The position numbers and the translations under genes are program-made. The notes below the pieces were generated by a model. It saw only the letters and a list, made by a program, of their open reading frames with translations, searched no databases and was not told the origin of the DNA. A stretch of 64,000 nt of DNA from an uncultured Monoglobus sp. (GTDB lineage: Bacteria > Bacillota > Clostridia > Monoglobales > Monoglobaceae), in assembly GCA_947628795.1 (NCBI GenBank), contig CANRBF010000002.1, positions 62,001 through 126,000 on the forward strand, in the 5' to 3' direction. Of this stretch, positions 16,447 to 26,100 are shown one piece after another; position 1 is the first letter of the stretch; each line of letters begins with the position of its first letter.

Positions 16447-16877
16447 AGAGAGCCGCGAAAAATCTCGCGGATGCGGCGGGAGCGGATCTATATGAGATCA
16501 AGCCCGCGGTCCCCTACACAAGCGCGGATCTGAACTGGCAAAATAAAAATTCGCGAAGCTCGGTCGAGATGAAGGATAAGTCGAGCCGTCCCGCTCTTGC
16601 GGACACAAACGCGAATATCGGCGCGTATGACAAAATCCTTTTGGGCTTCCCTATCTGGTGGTACACCGCGCCGACAATAATAAACACGTTTCTTGAAAGC
16701 TATGATTTTTCGGGTAAAAAGATCATATTGTTCGCAACCTCCGGCGGCAGCGGTATCGGCGGCTGCGTTGACGCGCTGAAAGACTCGGTTTTGCAGAGCG
16801 CCGAAATAAAGGCGGGCAGAATGTTAAACGGCAGGCTGCTTAGCGACGAGCTTAAAAAGTGGGTGGAGACGTTATAA
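16443..16877 (+). pseudogene. 5'-truncated flavodoxin
   Basis: The frame from 16443 encodes ERAAKNLADAAGADLYEI and continues with LLGFPIWWYTAPTIINTF and FATSGGSGIGG to a stop at 16875-16877. It is clearly homologous to the intact flavodoxin at 15572-16171 (LESYDFSGK is shared by both), but it lacks the FMN phosphate loop and start. A shorter open stretch begins at ATG 16569 without a ribosome site and would miss a third of the fold. I therefore call it a truncated paralogue rather than a gene. Confidence 0.75.
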
Positions 16878-16982
16878 AAAACTATTTTTATCTAATTAAA
16901 CAATAACCTTAGATTACGATATCCTAGTTGCTTTAAGCAGATTTTTATAGCCTTAATATATGAATGTAAACCTCCATATTCC

Positions 16983-17011
16983 TTGATTTTCCGCCGTTTA
17001 TGTGGTAGAAT
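16983..17011 (+). promoter_or_regulatory. Promoter of ade
   Basis: TTGATT (16983-16988), 17 bases, TAGAAT (17006-17011). The leader to the ATG at 17054 is about 36 bases, too short for a purine riboswitch. Confidence 0.55.
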
Positions 17012-17053
17012 AATTATGTCAATAAAATATATGAGAGAACCGGGTGATTACTG

Positions 17054-18700
17054 ATGAAGAATTTAATTGATGCGGCTATGGGCAGAACCGAGCCCGATAT
17101 GATTTTGAAAAAATGCCGCATTGTAAACGTGTTTACGGGCGAAATAGAGAACGGCGATATTGCCGTCCGTGATGGCGTTATCTGCGGTATCGGCGAATAC
17201 TGCGGCAAAAACGAGGTCGATTTGAACGGACAGTATGTGCTGCCCGGGCTTATCGACGCGCATATGCACATTGAATCGTCAATGGTGACGCCGCAGGAGT
17301 ACGCGAGAGCGGCTGTGCCAAAGGGCGTTACCACCGTAATGGCTGATCCGCATGAAATAGCGAACGTATGCGGCGAAGCTGGATTAAGATTTATGCGGAA
17401 ATGCGCCGAAGGTTTGCCGCTTGATATTAATTTCATGCTCCCATCGTGTGTGCCTGCCGCTCCGATTGAGCACTCGGGAGCTGTTCTGTCGGCAGCCGAC
17501 ACGGCGCGGCTCGCTCCGGATTTTTACGGAATAGGAGAGATGATGAATTATCCCGGCATCGTAAACGCGGACGCGGAAACGCTCGACAAGCTTGTAAAGC
17601 CAATCATAGACGGTCACGCGCCGCTATTATCCGGAAACGCTCTCAACGCGTATTTGTGTGCCGGAATAAAGACCGATCACGAGTGCGGAAATGTTGATGA
17701 AATGCTTGAAAAGCTCGGAAAAGGAATGTATATTTTAATGCGCGACGGCACGCTCTCGCGCGATGTGGTGAGGCTTGTCGGCGGACTTACAGCGCGTAAT
17801 ATGCGCCGCTGTATGTTCTGCACAGACGATTTGTTCGTAGGCGCGGTTAGGGAGCGCGGAAGCGTATCGGCGTGTGTGAGAAAGGCGATTTCTTTGGGGA
17901 TAGAGCCGGTTGACGCGATAACAATGGCAACGCTCAACGCCGCCGAATGTTACAGAATGTACAATAAGGGCGCGGTCGCGCCGTCGTATATAGCGGATTT
18001 GGTTGTTTCAGAGGATCCGGAGCTTACGAAAATAACGAGGGTTTACAAAAACGGAATACTTGCCGCACATAACGGCAAAGCGCTGTTTGAAACGAAGCCC
18101 GTAAACGACGAATCGGTATTAAACACGGTACATCTTCCCGAAATCGACGAGAGCTTTTTTGCATATGCTCCGAAAGCAAATACTTTTCCCGCAATTGAAA
18201 TGATCCCGGGATCAATTATTACAAAGAAAGTCACCGCTTCTATGACTGATAATTTATCAAAGGTCTGCGTGATAGAGCGCCATCATAACATGGGAACAAA
18301 GGGCTTCGGCTTTGTGACGAACTACGGGATCAAAAACGGCGCGATTGCCACGTCCGTGGGTCACGACTCGCATAATATAGCGGTGATAGGCGACAACGAC
18401 CGCGACATGGCGGCCGCCGTAAACGCGCTCGGCAAAACGGGCGGCATTGCGGTTGCCGGTGGAGGAGAGGTTAAAGAATTTCTTACGCTTGAAATAGCCG
18501 GATTGATGTCGCTAAAGTCGGCGGATGAGGTCGAAAAAATTCACAAACGTCTCGACCAAGCCGCGAAAGCCGTGGGTGTTACGGACGGAATAGACCCGTT
18601 TTTATCGCTGTCGTTCCTGCCGCTGCCGGTGATACCGGAGATCCGAGTGACAGACGGCGGATTGTTCGATGTGGAGGAATTTGTTTTTATTGACTTATGA
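17054..18700 (+). CDS. ade: Adenine deaminase
   Basis: Converts adenine to hypoxanthine and ammonia for purine salvage. 548 residues of the Ade amidohydrolase family (average about 570). Metal-binding motif PGLIDAHMHIESS, then GVTTVMADPHEIANVCG, the DGHAPLLSG block and CTDDLFVGAV. The C-terminal half includes VGHDSHNIAVIGDND, specific to this family. The ribosome site before ATG 17054 is weak (GGGTGA). It is the last intact gene before the accessory island and no clear terminator follows it. Confidence 0.95.
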   Translation: MKNLIDAAMGRTEPDMILKKCRIVNVFTGEIENGDIAVRDGVICGIGEYCGKNEVDLNGQYVLPGLIDAHMHIESSMVTPQEYARAAVPKGVTTVMADPHEIANVCGEAGLRFMRKCAEGLPLDINFMLPSCVPAAPIEHSGAVLSAADTARLAPDFYGIGEMMNYPGIVNADAETLDKLVKPIIDGHAPLLSGNALNAYLCAGIKTDHECGNVDEMLEKLGKGMYILMRDGTLSRDVVRLVGGLTARNMRRCMFCTDDLFVGAVRERGSVSACVRKAISLGIEPVDAITMATLNAAECYRMYNKGAVAPSYIADLVVSEDPELTKITRVYKNGILAAHNGKALFETKPVNDESVLNTVHLPEIDESFFAYAPKANTFPAIEMIPGSIITKKVTASMTDNLSKVCVIERHHNMGTKGFGFVTNYGIKNGAIATSVGHDSHNIAVIGDNDRDMAAAVNALGKTGGIAVAGGGEVKEFLTLEIAGLMSLKSADEVEKIHKRLDQAAKAVGVTDGIDPFLSLSFLPLPVIPEIRVTDGGLFDVEEFVFIDL

Positions 18701-18804
18701 GACAGACGAGCAGCGCCTTTGACCGAAGTTGAGCCGTTAATGAGGCGTGTTTAATTTTAAAATGTTATATATTACTAATATAATGACATTTTCTCTTAAA
18801 ACTA

Positions 18805-18833
18805 TTTATTTATAAAAATTAATATGATAGAAT
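18805..18833 (+). promoter_or_regulatory. Candidate promoter of the dynamin/HerA operon
   Basis: An extended -10, TGATAGAAT (TAGAAT at 18828-18833), with a poor -35 TTTATT (18805-18810) at 17 bases. It lies about 75 bases before the first gene, which has the G-rich ribosome site GAGGGGGGGAG. The intergenic stretch 18701-18912 holds nothing else I can name. Confidence 0.4.
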
Positions 18834-18912
18834 AGTCAAGATAGATATCATGCGCGGACATATTGTGTCTGCTCTGTTGTGATATGATAAGCGTAGAGGG
18901 GGGGAGACAGCA

Positions 18913-20097
18913 ATGTTTGAAGAATTTGGCATTAAAGACAATAAAATTTTTAAGGTAGTCGTTGTTGCCACTATGAGCAGCGGAAAATCCACATTTATAA
19001 ATGCTCTGATTGGAAGGGAGGTGCTGCTCAGCAGAAATGAGGCTTGCAGCGCTCAGGTCATATCTATACTTGATAATGACATAAACAAAAATGAGAAAGT
19101 TTTTTTGAAATATAATAATAATAAAATTGAGGAGTATAACCGCATTGACAGAGACCTTATGGAGAAAATCAATCAAAGCAAAAATGTTGACAAAGTTTTG
19201 TTTGAAACAGAAATTGGTGGTATTAAAAACACAGACAGAGCAATGGTTATAGTGGATACTCCGGGAGTGAACAATTCGCAGGATTCATCACATAAGAAAA
19301 AAACCATGGACTTATTGAAGCAGATTGATTCCGGACTTATAATATATCTTATCAACGCTACTCAAATTGGAGTGGATGATGACCGAGATCTGCTTATGAA
19401 AATATCCGAGGAAATTCGTGAAAGCAAAGGAAGAAAAAGAATAATTTTTATTGTAAATAAGACGGATGAAATTGACGAGCAAAAGGAAAATCTGTCTGAA
19501 ACCATTGATCACATTCATAAATATCTGGTCGATGCGGGAATTGTTAATCCGCAGATTTATCCGGTATCATCTTTGGCTTGTAAGTTGTTTAGAATGGTTA
19601 TGAATGGTAATTCTCTGACCAGACACGAAAGTGCTGATTTTGAAAAATTTTATGATACATTCAAACCCGTAGGATATAACCTGAACCGTTATATAATTTC
19701 TGATGAGTACATTGATAGGGAAAACGTCATATGTGTCAGAGGCGTTGAATACAGTTACGCGGATTTATATATGGCAATAGAAAATACCGGTATACCATCC
19801 GTCGAGCATGCAATTGAAGATATAATCGCTGAAACCGGAAATGTATTCAATCCGCTGATAAATCCGCGCAAATTCTCCTATAAAATAGACGGCGATTCGC
19901 TGGAATTCGAAATTAGAAACGGCTTGATATTTAAATGTCCCGCCGGAAATCGCCCTATAAGCAGCGGAGTCAAAAGCGGAGAATCTGTTGCGAGATTTAA
20001 ACGCGCACAATGCACACACTGTGATTATGCCAACCGATGCGGAATAGAAATTAAACCTAAATCAGCAATAAAAATAATTAAGAAAGGCAGGATATAA
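18913..20097 (+). CDS. Dynamin-like GTPase with C-terminal four-Cys domain
   Basis: 394 residues. The GTPase domain begins almost at the N-terminus: P-loop ATMSSGKST with K25, G3 VDTPGVNN with D115, G4 NKTD at 182-185. The spacing and the GREVLLSRNEACSAQV switch-I region resemble the dynamin-like second GTPase downstream, to which it is clearly related. Instead of a long helical stalk it ends in a Cys cluster, C342, C367, C370 and C376 (CPAG ... CTHCDYANRC), reminiscent of the zinc-binding tail of IS1182-type transposases. It is the first gene of a six-gene operon, one base before the next gene. Possible role: membrane-associated GTPase working with its larger partner. Confidence 0.75.
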   Translation: MFEEFGIKDNKIFKVVVVATMSSGKSTFINALIGREVLLSRNEACSAQVISILDNDINKNEKVFLKYNNNKIEEYNRIDRDLMEKINQSKNVDKVLFETEIGGIKNTDRAMVIVDTPGVNNSQDSSHKKKTMDLLKQIDSGLIIYLINATQIGVDDDRDLLMKISEEIRESKGRKRIIFIVNKTDEIDEQKENLSETIDHIHKYLVDAGIVNPQIYPVSSLACKLFRMVMNGNSLTRHESADFEKFYDTFKPVGYNLNRYIISDEYIDRENVICVRGVEYSYADLYMAIENTGIPSVEHAIEDIIAETGNVFNPLINPRKFSYKIDGDSLEFEIRNGLIFKCPAGNRPISSGVKSGESVARFKRAQCTHCDYANRCGIEIKPKSAIKIIKKGRI

Positions 20098-20098
20098 C

Positions 20099-22474
20099 AT
20101 GGGAGTAGCTGCAAATCCTAAAAACAGTAATAATTCGCATAGTGAGCAAACGGACATTGGAACGAAACGAGAATTTTATATTGAGTATAATCCGTATAAA
20201 AACGAAACAAAATTTTTGTTGGACGGTGATCAAGTCGGCGGCGTTTTTGAAACATACAAACGCAATTTCAGACTTCAGCAATATCTTGAAAAACGCGAGG
20301 GATGGAACGGATTATTTGCCGAAATATCAAAAAAATGTAATAGCGGCAGAATAAAGGTGATTTTCAAAGGCAGAGACATTGATTTCGCTGATTTAAAGCT
20401 TTGTCTTGAAGAAAGCATTTATGCCGATAAAACGGAACTTGAATTTATTCCCGCTAAAAAGGATTTTGACGATTTAATGTCCGGCATAGGAGTAATAATA
20501 GATGATATTAAGAACACTGAGATAGATGAGCTTAAAAACAATCGGAGGATTGAAGCTGCTTATCGCGAAGCTATCAATTCGCAGCTTAAAATAAGCGTTG
20601 TGGCGACAATGAGCAGCGGTAAATCAACTCTTATTAATTCTCTGATCGGCAAAGAACTGCTTCCCAGTAAAAACGAGGCGTGCACGGCGACAGTCGCAAG
20701 AATTCTTGATAATGATTATGCCGAGGAGTTTAATTGTGTTTGCAGAAACAAAGATGAAGAAATAATTGACGAGAAACAAAACGTCACCAAAGAAGACCTT
20801 GAGGCGTATAACAATCAGGGAGCGGCGATGGATAATGATGATCCGAATAAAATAATTTTTTTGGATCTGGACGGCCCGATTCCGGAAGTTAAGTCCGATA
20901 AAATCAGATTGTTGCTTATGGATACTCCGGGTCCGAATAATTCGCGCGACGAAAAGCATAAAGCGCTCACGGAGGATATGATAAAAGACAGAAAGAATTC
21001 AGTGATTCTCTATGTAATGAACGCCACACAGCTCAGAGTTGATGACGATTATAAGCTCCTTAATCTTGTTTCCACGGCAATGAAAAACGGCGGTAAGCAA
21101 ACAAGAGACCGATTTATGTTCATAATAAATAAATTTGACGCTCTTGATTTGGAAAAAGAGTCTTCCGAGGATACGATCAAAAAAACAAGGGATTATCTGA
21201 GCGGGTTCGGAATAGAACAGCCGAATATATTTCCGGTAAGTGCTTACGCGGCGCTGCTTTTAAGAAAGCAAAATGAAGGAATTGAGCTTTCGCGTAAGGA
21301 AGCTTCGGACTTCAGTAAGTATTTGTATGACTTTGGAGATAAGGAATATGTAGAATCCCATTTTGAAAAACTGGCCGATTTGTCTCCGTCTGTCAGAAAG
21401 AAACTTGAGTCAAGGCTTGAAACGGCGGATAAGTATGAAAGGGCGATTATACATACGGGAATACCCGCCATCGAGGAAACTATAAACGAGTATCTTGAAA
21501 AATATGCTTACCCGATAAAGGTAAACGATGCCGCAAGCGAACTCAGCAGCTTGATTCGCGAATTGGATATGCAGCGCCGATTCAACGAAAGCATAGTAAA
21601 CAGCAAAGAAAAAAGAGACCTGTTGGAACAGCAGATAAAAGACGCAAAGGAAAAACAAAAGTCGGCAGAAAAAAGCAAAGATGACTTTAATAAAAGAATC
21701 GACGCTTTCAATATTGATGATTTTGATCCAAATTTTGTGATAGGCGAAGCTACTGCTGAAATATCAAGAATCACCGATGAGTTTGTAGGTAAGGGTGAGG
21801 TAGATCATTCAAAAGCCGAGTATTTGCTTAAGGGATTCCGAAAATCCATAGAAAGACTTTTGGATAAGTATGAATCAAGACTTAAATTTTTAATTGAGAA
21901 TGGATTAAAAGAAAAAGGCAATAAAATGAGCCGTGAATATAACGAAATTGTTATGAAAATGTTCAACGATATAGAAATAGAGGGGTTTGATTTTTCAAAT
22001 ATCAGAGAGTTGGACAGATATATAATACCCGATATGGATACTCTTATTTATAAGAATATCCGTTATGAGGATATTGAGGAAGAGTATGAAATCAGAAATC
22101 CGGAAAGATCGGGCTTTTGGGGCAGTTTAAAGTTTTGGAAACCTAAAAAAATTACAAAGACGCGCGTAATCGGACAAAGAGAAATTGTAGATACCGATAA
22201 CATTATTATCGGCGAGATAACTGATGTGGAAAATATGCTGATGAACGAAATCAACACAACATTTAAAAATGCTAAAGATGAAGTTCAAAAATATAAGAAT
22301 ATATTTAAGCGCAACCTTAACAAGCTCAGCGAGAAGATAAAACAAATCATACAGGATCAGGAGGACAAGCTCAAAAACGTTGAGGAACTTAAGTCGGAAA
22401 TAAAAAATAACGAGAAAAAGCTTGCTCAAATAGAAAAGCTTGCGGATAAAATAAATCATATTATGGAATTTTAA
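20099..22474 (+). CDS. Large dynamin-like GTPase
   Basis: 791 residues. An N-terminal domain of about 145 residues (unknown) precedes the GTPase: P-loop VVATMSSGKST with K175, switch-I region KNEACTATVARILDN, G3 MDTPGPNN with D275, G4 NKFD at 344-347. The C-terminal half is largely charged helix and coiled coil (about 480-560 and 730-790), with a central hydrophobic/aromatic patch SGFWGSLKFWKPKKI that could be a membrane paddle. The P-loop and G3 blocks match the shorter GTPase upstream, so they form a pair, as many bacterial dynamin-like proteins do. Likely role is membrane binding or remodelling; unproven. Confidence 0.8.
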   Translation: MGVAANPKNSNNSHSEQTDIGTKREFYIEYNPYKNETKFLLDGDQVGGVFETYKRNFRLQQYLEKREGWNGLFAEISKKCNSGRIKVIFKGRDIDFADLKLCLEESIYADKTELEFIPAKKDFDDLMSGIGVIIDDIKNTEIDELKNNRRIEAAYREAINSQLKISVVATMSSGKSTLINSLIGKELLPSKNEACTATVARILDNDYAEEFNCVCRNKDEEIIDEKQNVTKEDLEAYNNQGAAMDNDDPNKIIFLDLDGPIPEVKSDKIRLLLMDTPGPNNSRDEKHKALTEDMIKDRKNSVILYVMNATQLRVDDDYKLLNLVSTAMKNGGKQTRDRFMFIINKFDALDLEKESSEDTIKKTRDYLSGFGIEQPNIFPVSAYAALLLRKQNEGIELSRKEASDFSKYLYDFGDKEYVESHFEKLADLSPSVRKKLESRLETADKYERAIIHTGIPAIEETINEYLEKYAYPIKVNDAASELSSLIRELDMQRRFNESIVNSKEKRDLLEQQIKDAKEKQKSAEKSKDDFNKRIDAFNIDDFDPNFVIGEATAEISRITDEFVGKGEVDHSKAEYLLKGFRKSIERLLDKYESRLKFLIENGLKEKGNKMSREYNEIVMKMFNDIEIEGFDFSNIRELDRYIIPDMDTLIYKNIRYEDIEEEYEIRNPERSGFWGSLKFWKPKKITKTRVIGQREIVDTDNIIIGEITDVENMLMNEINTTFKNAKDEVQKYKNIFKRNLNKLSEKIKQIIQDQEDKLKNVEELKSEIKNNEKKLAQIEKLADKINHIMEF

Positions 22475-22486
22475 GGAGTGATAAAA

Positions 22487-23140
22487 ATGACAGCACAGGA
22501 AATTATAGATCGCATATCCGGTGATATGAAAAACAATAACATAACTGCGGCGAGGACCAGAACCGCAAATATATTAATGAGTAAAAGCTTCAGCAAGGAA
22601 GACATAAGCAAGTACGGAATGGTTATAGAGAAGCTTAGCGCGAATTATCCCAATATGTTTGAGAAATACAGCGGCTCTCCCGAGCTTATTGCTCAGTCAA
22701 AAACTCAATTTACGGCAAATGATTTTATAAATGCGGTCACCAACCTTAAAATAAACTTTTGCAAAGAACGCTTTAATGACGCGGTTCGTATAGGTGAAGC
22801 GGTCTATGGTAATACAGCGAATCAAAAAACTCAAACAGAGCATATCTCAAAACCAATGTCCGCGCCAAACACCGCAAACTACAGAGCGAACAGTGTGTCC
22901 GGTGGAAACGCGAAGGACACTGCGAAGGTGAAAACGGCATCCGGAGGAAACGCGAGTGACGCCGCGAACGTAAAAAAGGCAGCCGGTGAAAACGCGAACA
23001 GAACTAATTCAAATCAAAATAATTATACTCGGCCCGAATATAAAAAGAACGTTCAGTCATCGTCTTTTATTCCGTTAGCGGCCGGTGCTGCTGCGGCAAT
23101 CGGGGCTGTTATTTGGTTATTAAAAAGCATTTTTAAATAA
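22487..23140 (+). CDS. Small tail-anchored protein with a three-unit repeat
   Basis: 217 residues, unknown family. The N-terminal 110 residues look globular and helical. Then come three imperfect units of about 15 residues, SGGNAKDTAKVKTA, SGGNASDAANVKKA and AGENANRTNSN, in a polar linker, and finally a single TM helix (FIPLAAGAAAAIGAVIWLL) with a short basic end, so the protein is probably tail-anchored with the bulk in the cytosol. ATG 22487 is chosen over an in-frame GTG at 22478 because TAAGGAG directly precedes the GTG. Twelve bases after the large GTPase. Confidence 0.65.
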   Translation: MTAQEIIDRISGDMKNNNITAARTRTANILMSKSFSKEDISKYGMVIEKLSANYPNMFEKYSGSPELIAQSKTQFTANDFINAVTNLKINFCKERFNDAVRIGEAVYGNTANQKTQTEHISKPMSAPNTANYRANSVSGGNAKDTAKVKTASGGNASDAANVKKAAGENANRTNSNQNNYTRPEYKKNVQSSSFIPLAAGAAAAIGAVIWLLKSIFK

Positions 23141-23173
23141 ATCAATGATACGAAAACTGAAGGAGGGGTGGTT

Positions 23174-26100
23174 TTGTCCAACAATAATTCTCTTGATATA
23201 AGAGACAGCGCGGCTCTTGAATCAGCGACCGAAAAAATGAATATGGTAATAACAAAAAACTATCTTGCTGAACTTTCGGATTACGATGTACTGCAAATTG
23301 ATGATGAAATATTGCAGAAAGACATTATCAAGAGTATGCGTTTGTATAAGCTTGATAAATTTGTTTATCAGAAGGATGAAAGCGTGATAGATAAACTCGG
23401 CACGGCGCTTAATGTTGCATTTACCAACGGTATGACTGTTATTACCATCATGGACAGCAACGGCGAAAAAACGGACTTTTACATTGGAGCTGTAAATAGA
23501 AGCGAAGAAGACGGAAGTGTGGCCGGTGAAACGCTTGAGGGTGCGTTTAACGGCAATTTCCCGGGCTCGTATTTAAGCAATATTGACGCGGAAAATATTG
23601 AAAGAATAATAAAAAACAGCATAACGGGTGATACGTCGGGAAAAGTTGTGTCCTCCGTCTCCGCAATACCGTCGCTCCGTAAGAAGAACAGGGACGAAAT
23701 TAAAGCATATACTCAGGGCGTTGAAAATATGATTGACGCCCTTTCGGGTAAAAAATATACAGCGATTATGATCGCTGATCCGATTCAACCCGATGAACTT
23801 GACAGAATTGAACTCGGCTATGAGATGCTTTACACACAACTTTCACCGTATGCGAAAAGCGCTTATTCCTATAACGAATCAAAGACAACAGGAACATCGC
23901 ATAGCGACACAACATCAATAACCAAAAGCATCAATCAGAGTGTGAGCTACAGCAACAGTACAAGCGTCAACAGCGGTTGGAGTACGTCGAAAAGTGACAC
24001 AAAGTCCACATCCGCTGACGCTTTAAAAGTTTTGGGAGCCGCCATAGGAATGATTCCGAATCCGATAACAAATATAGTTGGCGGTATAATATCAATTGCC
24101 GGTTCAATGGGTTTTTCAAAAAGTCACACCACTTCCGAGAGTGAATCCGGCGGAACAAGCGAACAGCATGGAACAACGGATACAAAAGGAACAAACCTGG
24201 GAAGTTCAAAGTCCGCAACGGACACAAATATGAATTCGGATCAGAGCGGTCGTTCACTTACGATTACTTCGATAAATAAAACGGTGCAGGATCTGCTCGG
24301 CAAAATTGACGAGCATTTGGCGCGTATCAAATCTTGCCGCGTTTATGGTGCTTTTAATTCCTCGACATATGTAATTTCTGATGATACCCAAACAAACGGC
24401 ATTGTTTCGGCAAATTATAAGGCTCTGATTCATGGCGAGTCATCGTCCATGCAGGCTTCATATGTAAATACTTGGGATGAGAGAGGTAAGCCGGCTGAAG
24501 TTAAAGAGCTTAAAAAATATCTCTCAAAATTTACTCATCCGATTTTTCTGAAGCCAAACAATACTGACTTATATCTAAGCGCGTGTTCGGTTGTCACCGG
24601 ACAGGAACTTGCGGTACAGACAGCGCTTCCAAAAAAATCAGTAAACGGGATCTCGGTAGTTGAAACCGCTCCGTTTGGCAGAAACATATACAGACTTTCC
24701 GACGCAGCTCATAAGCGTTCCGCAAATATGGGCAGAATTTATCACATGGGTAAAGTATCGGGTGACAGGGTGAAACTTGATTTGGACAGTCTTGCCTCTC
24801 ATACGTTTGTTACCGGCTCGACAGGTTCGGGCAAGTCCAATACAGTATATAAAATCCTGAATGAAGCGGTAGAACGCAGTGATGTAAAGTTTCTTGTTGT
24901 AGAGCCCGCAAAAGGCGAATATAAGGATGTCTTCGGAGGAAGAGAGGATGTTTGCGTCTACGGTACGAATCCCAATATTTCACGACTTTTGCGAATTAAT
25001 CCGTTTTCCTTTGCCAAGGGGATACATATTTTGGAGCATCTTGACAGGCTTATTGAGATTTTTAGCGTCTGCTGGCCTATGTACGCCGCAATGCCGGCCG
25101 TATTGAAAAAAGCGGTTGAGCGGGCCTACGAAGTCTGCGGATGGGACTTGATGACTTCCGAAAACAAAATAGACAACACATTATATCCGACTTTTAAAGA
25201 TGTTTTAAATGAGATATACAATGTTGTAAACGAATCTTCATATTCCTCTGACAGCAAAAGTGATTATATCGGCTCATTGGCAACAAGAGTTGAATCTCTG
25301 ACAAACGGATTTTATAAGATGATTTTTACAAATAACAGTGTTTCAGATGTGGAATTGTTTAACAAAAACGTTATAATTGATTTAAGTCGTATTGGCTCGC
25401 AGGAGACGAAGTCTTTTATTATGGGTCTTATGGTTATGAAGCTTCAGGAATATCATATGTCGTGTGGAACTGAAGGCAATAGCGAATTAAAGCACATAAC
25501 GGTATTGGAGGAAGCTCACAATTTGCTTAAAAGAACTTCTACGGAACAGTCCAGCGAAGGCTCCAATATTCTTGGAAAATCTGTTGAAATGATTGCCAAT
25601 GCGATAGCTGAAATGCGTACATATGGTGAGGGATTTATTATAGCGGATCAATCGCCCGGTCTTATGGATATGTCTGTTATACGAAACACAAACACAAAAA
25701 TCATTCTTAGATTACCCGATTACGGAGACAGAACCCTTGTCGGCAAAGCAATAGGCCTTAATGAGCAGCAGATCGTTGAACTGTCCAAACTTCCGAAAGG
25801 TGTTGCGGCCGTATATCAGAATGATTGGATTGAGGCTGTTTTATGTCAAGTAGATAAATGCGAGGAAAACAAACCATTTGAAAAGTGCGGCGAAGAAGAA
25901 CTTTATAAAGACGACAAAGATGTTGAAGCCGAGCTGCTTGACCTGATAATGACGAACGAAATATTTGACGGTGATCTTGCGGAATTAAGAAAAATCAGAG
26001 AGAGCGTAATGAACTCAAATATACCGGGAGTTGTAAAATATAATTTTTCCGCATATTTGAAAAATCACCGAAAGAACAGGAGAAAATATCTTCTAAATCT

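Noticed and set aside
16569-16877. A complete 102-residue flavodoxin-like gene
   Set aside because: The homologous frame runs upstream of this ATG to 16443, the ATG has no ribosome site, and the FMN phosphate loop is missing, so it is a truncated copy.
16878-17053. Purine riboswitch before ade
   Set aside because: The promoter leaves a leader of only about 36 bases and no aptamer-like three-way junction is seen.
18701-18912. Attachment site or flanking direct repeat for the accessory operon
   Set aside because: No tRNA gene, integrase, transposase or convincing repeat pair is visible at either border.
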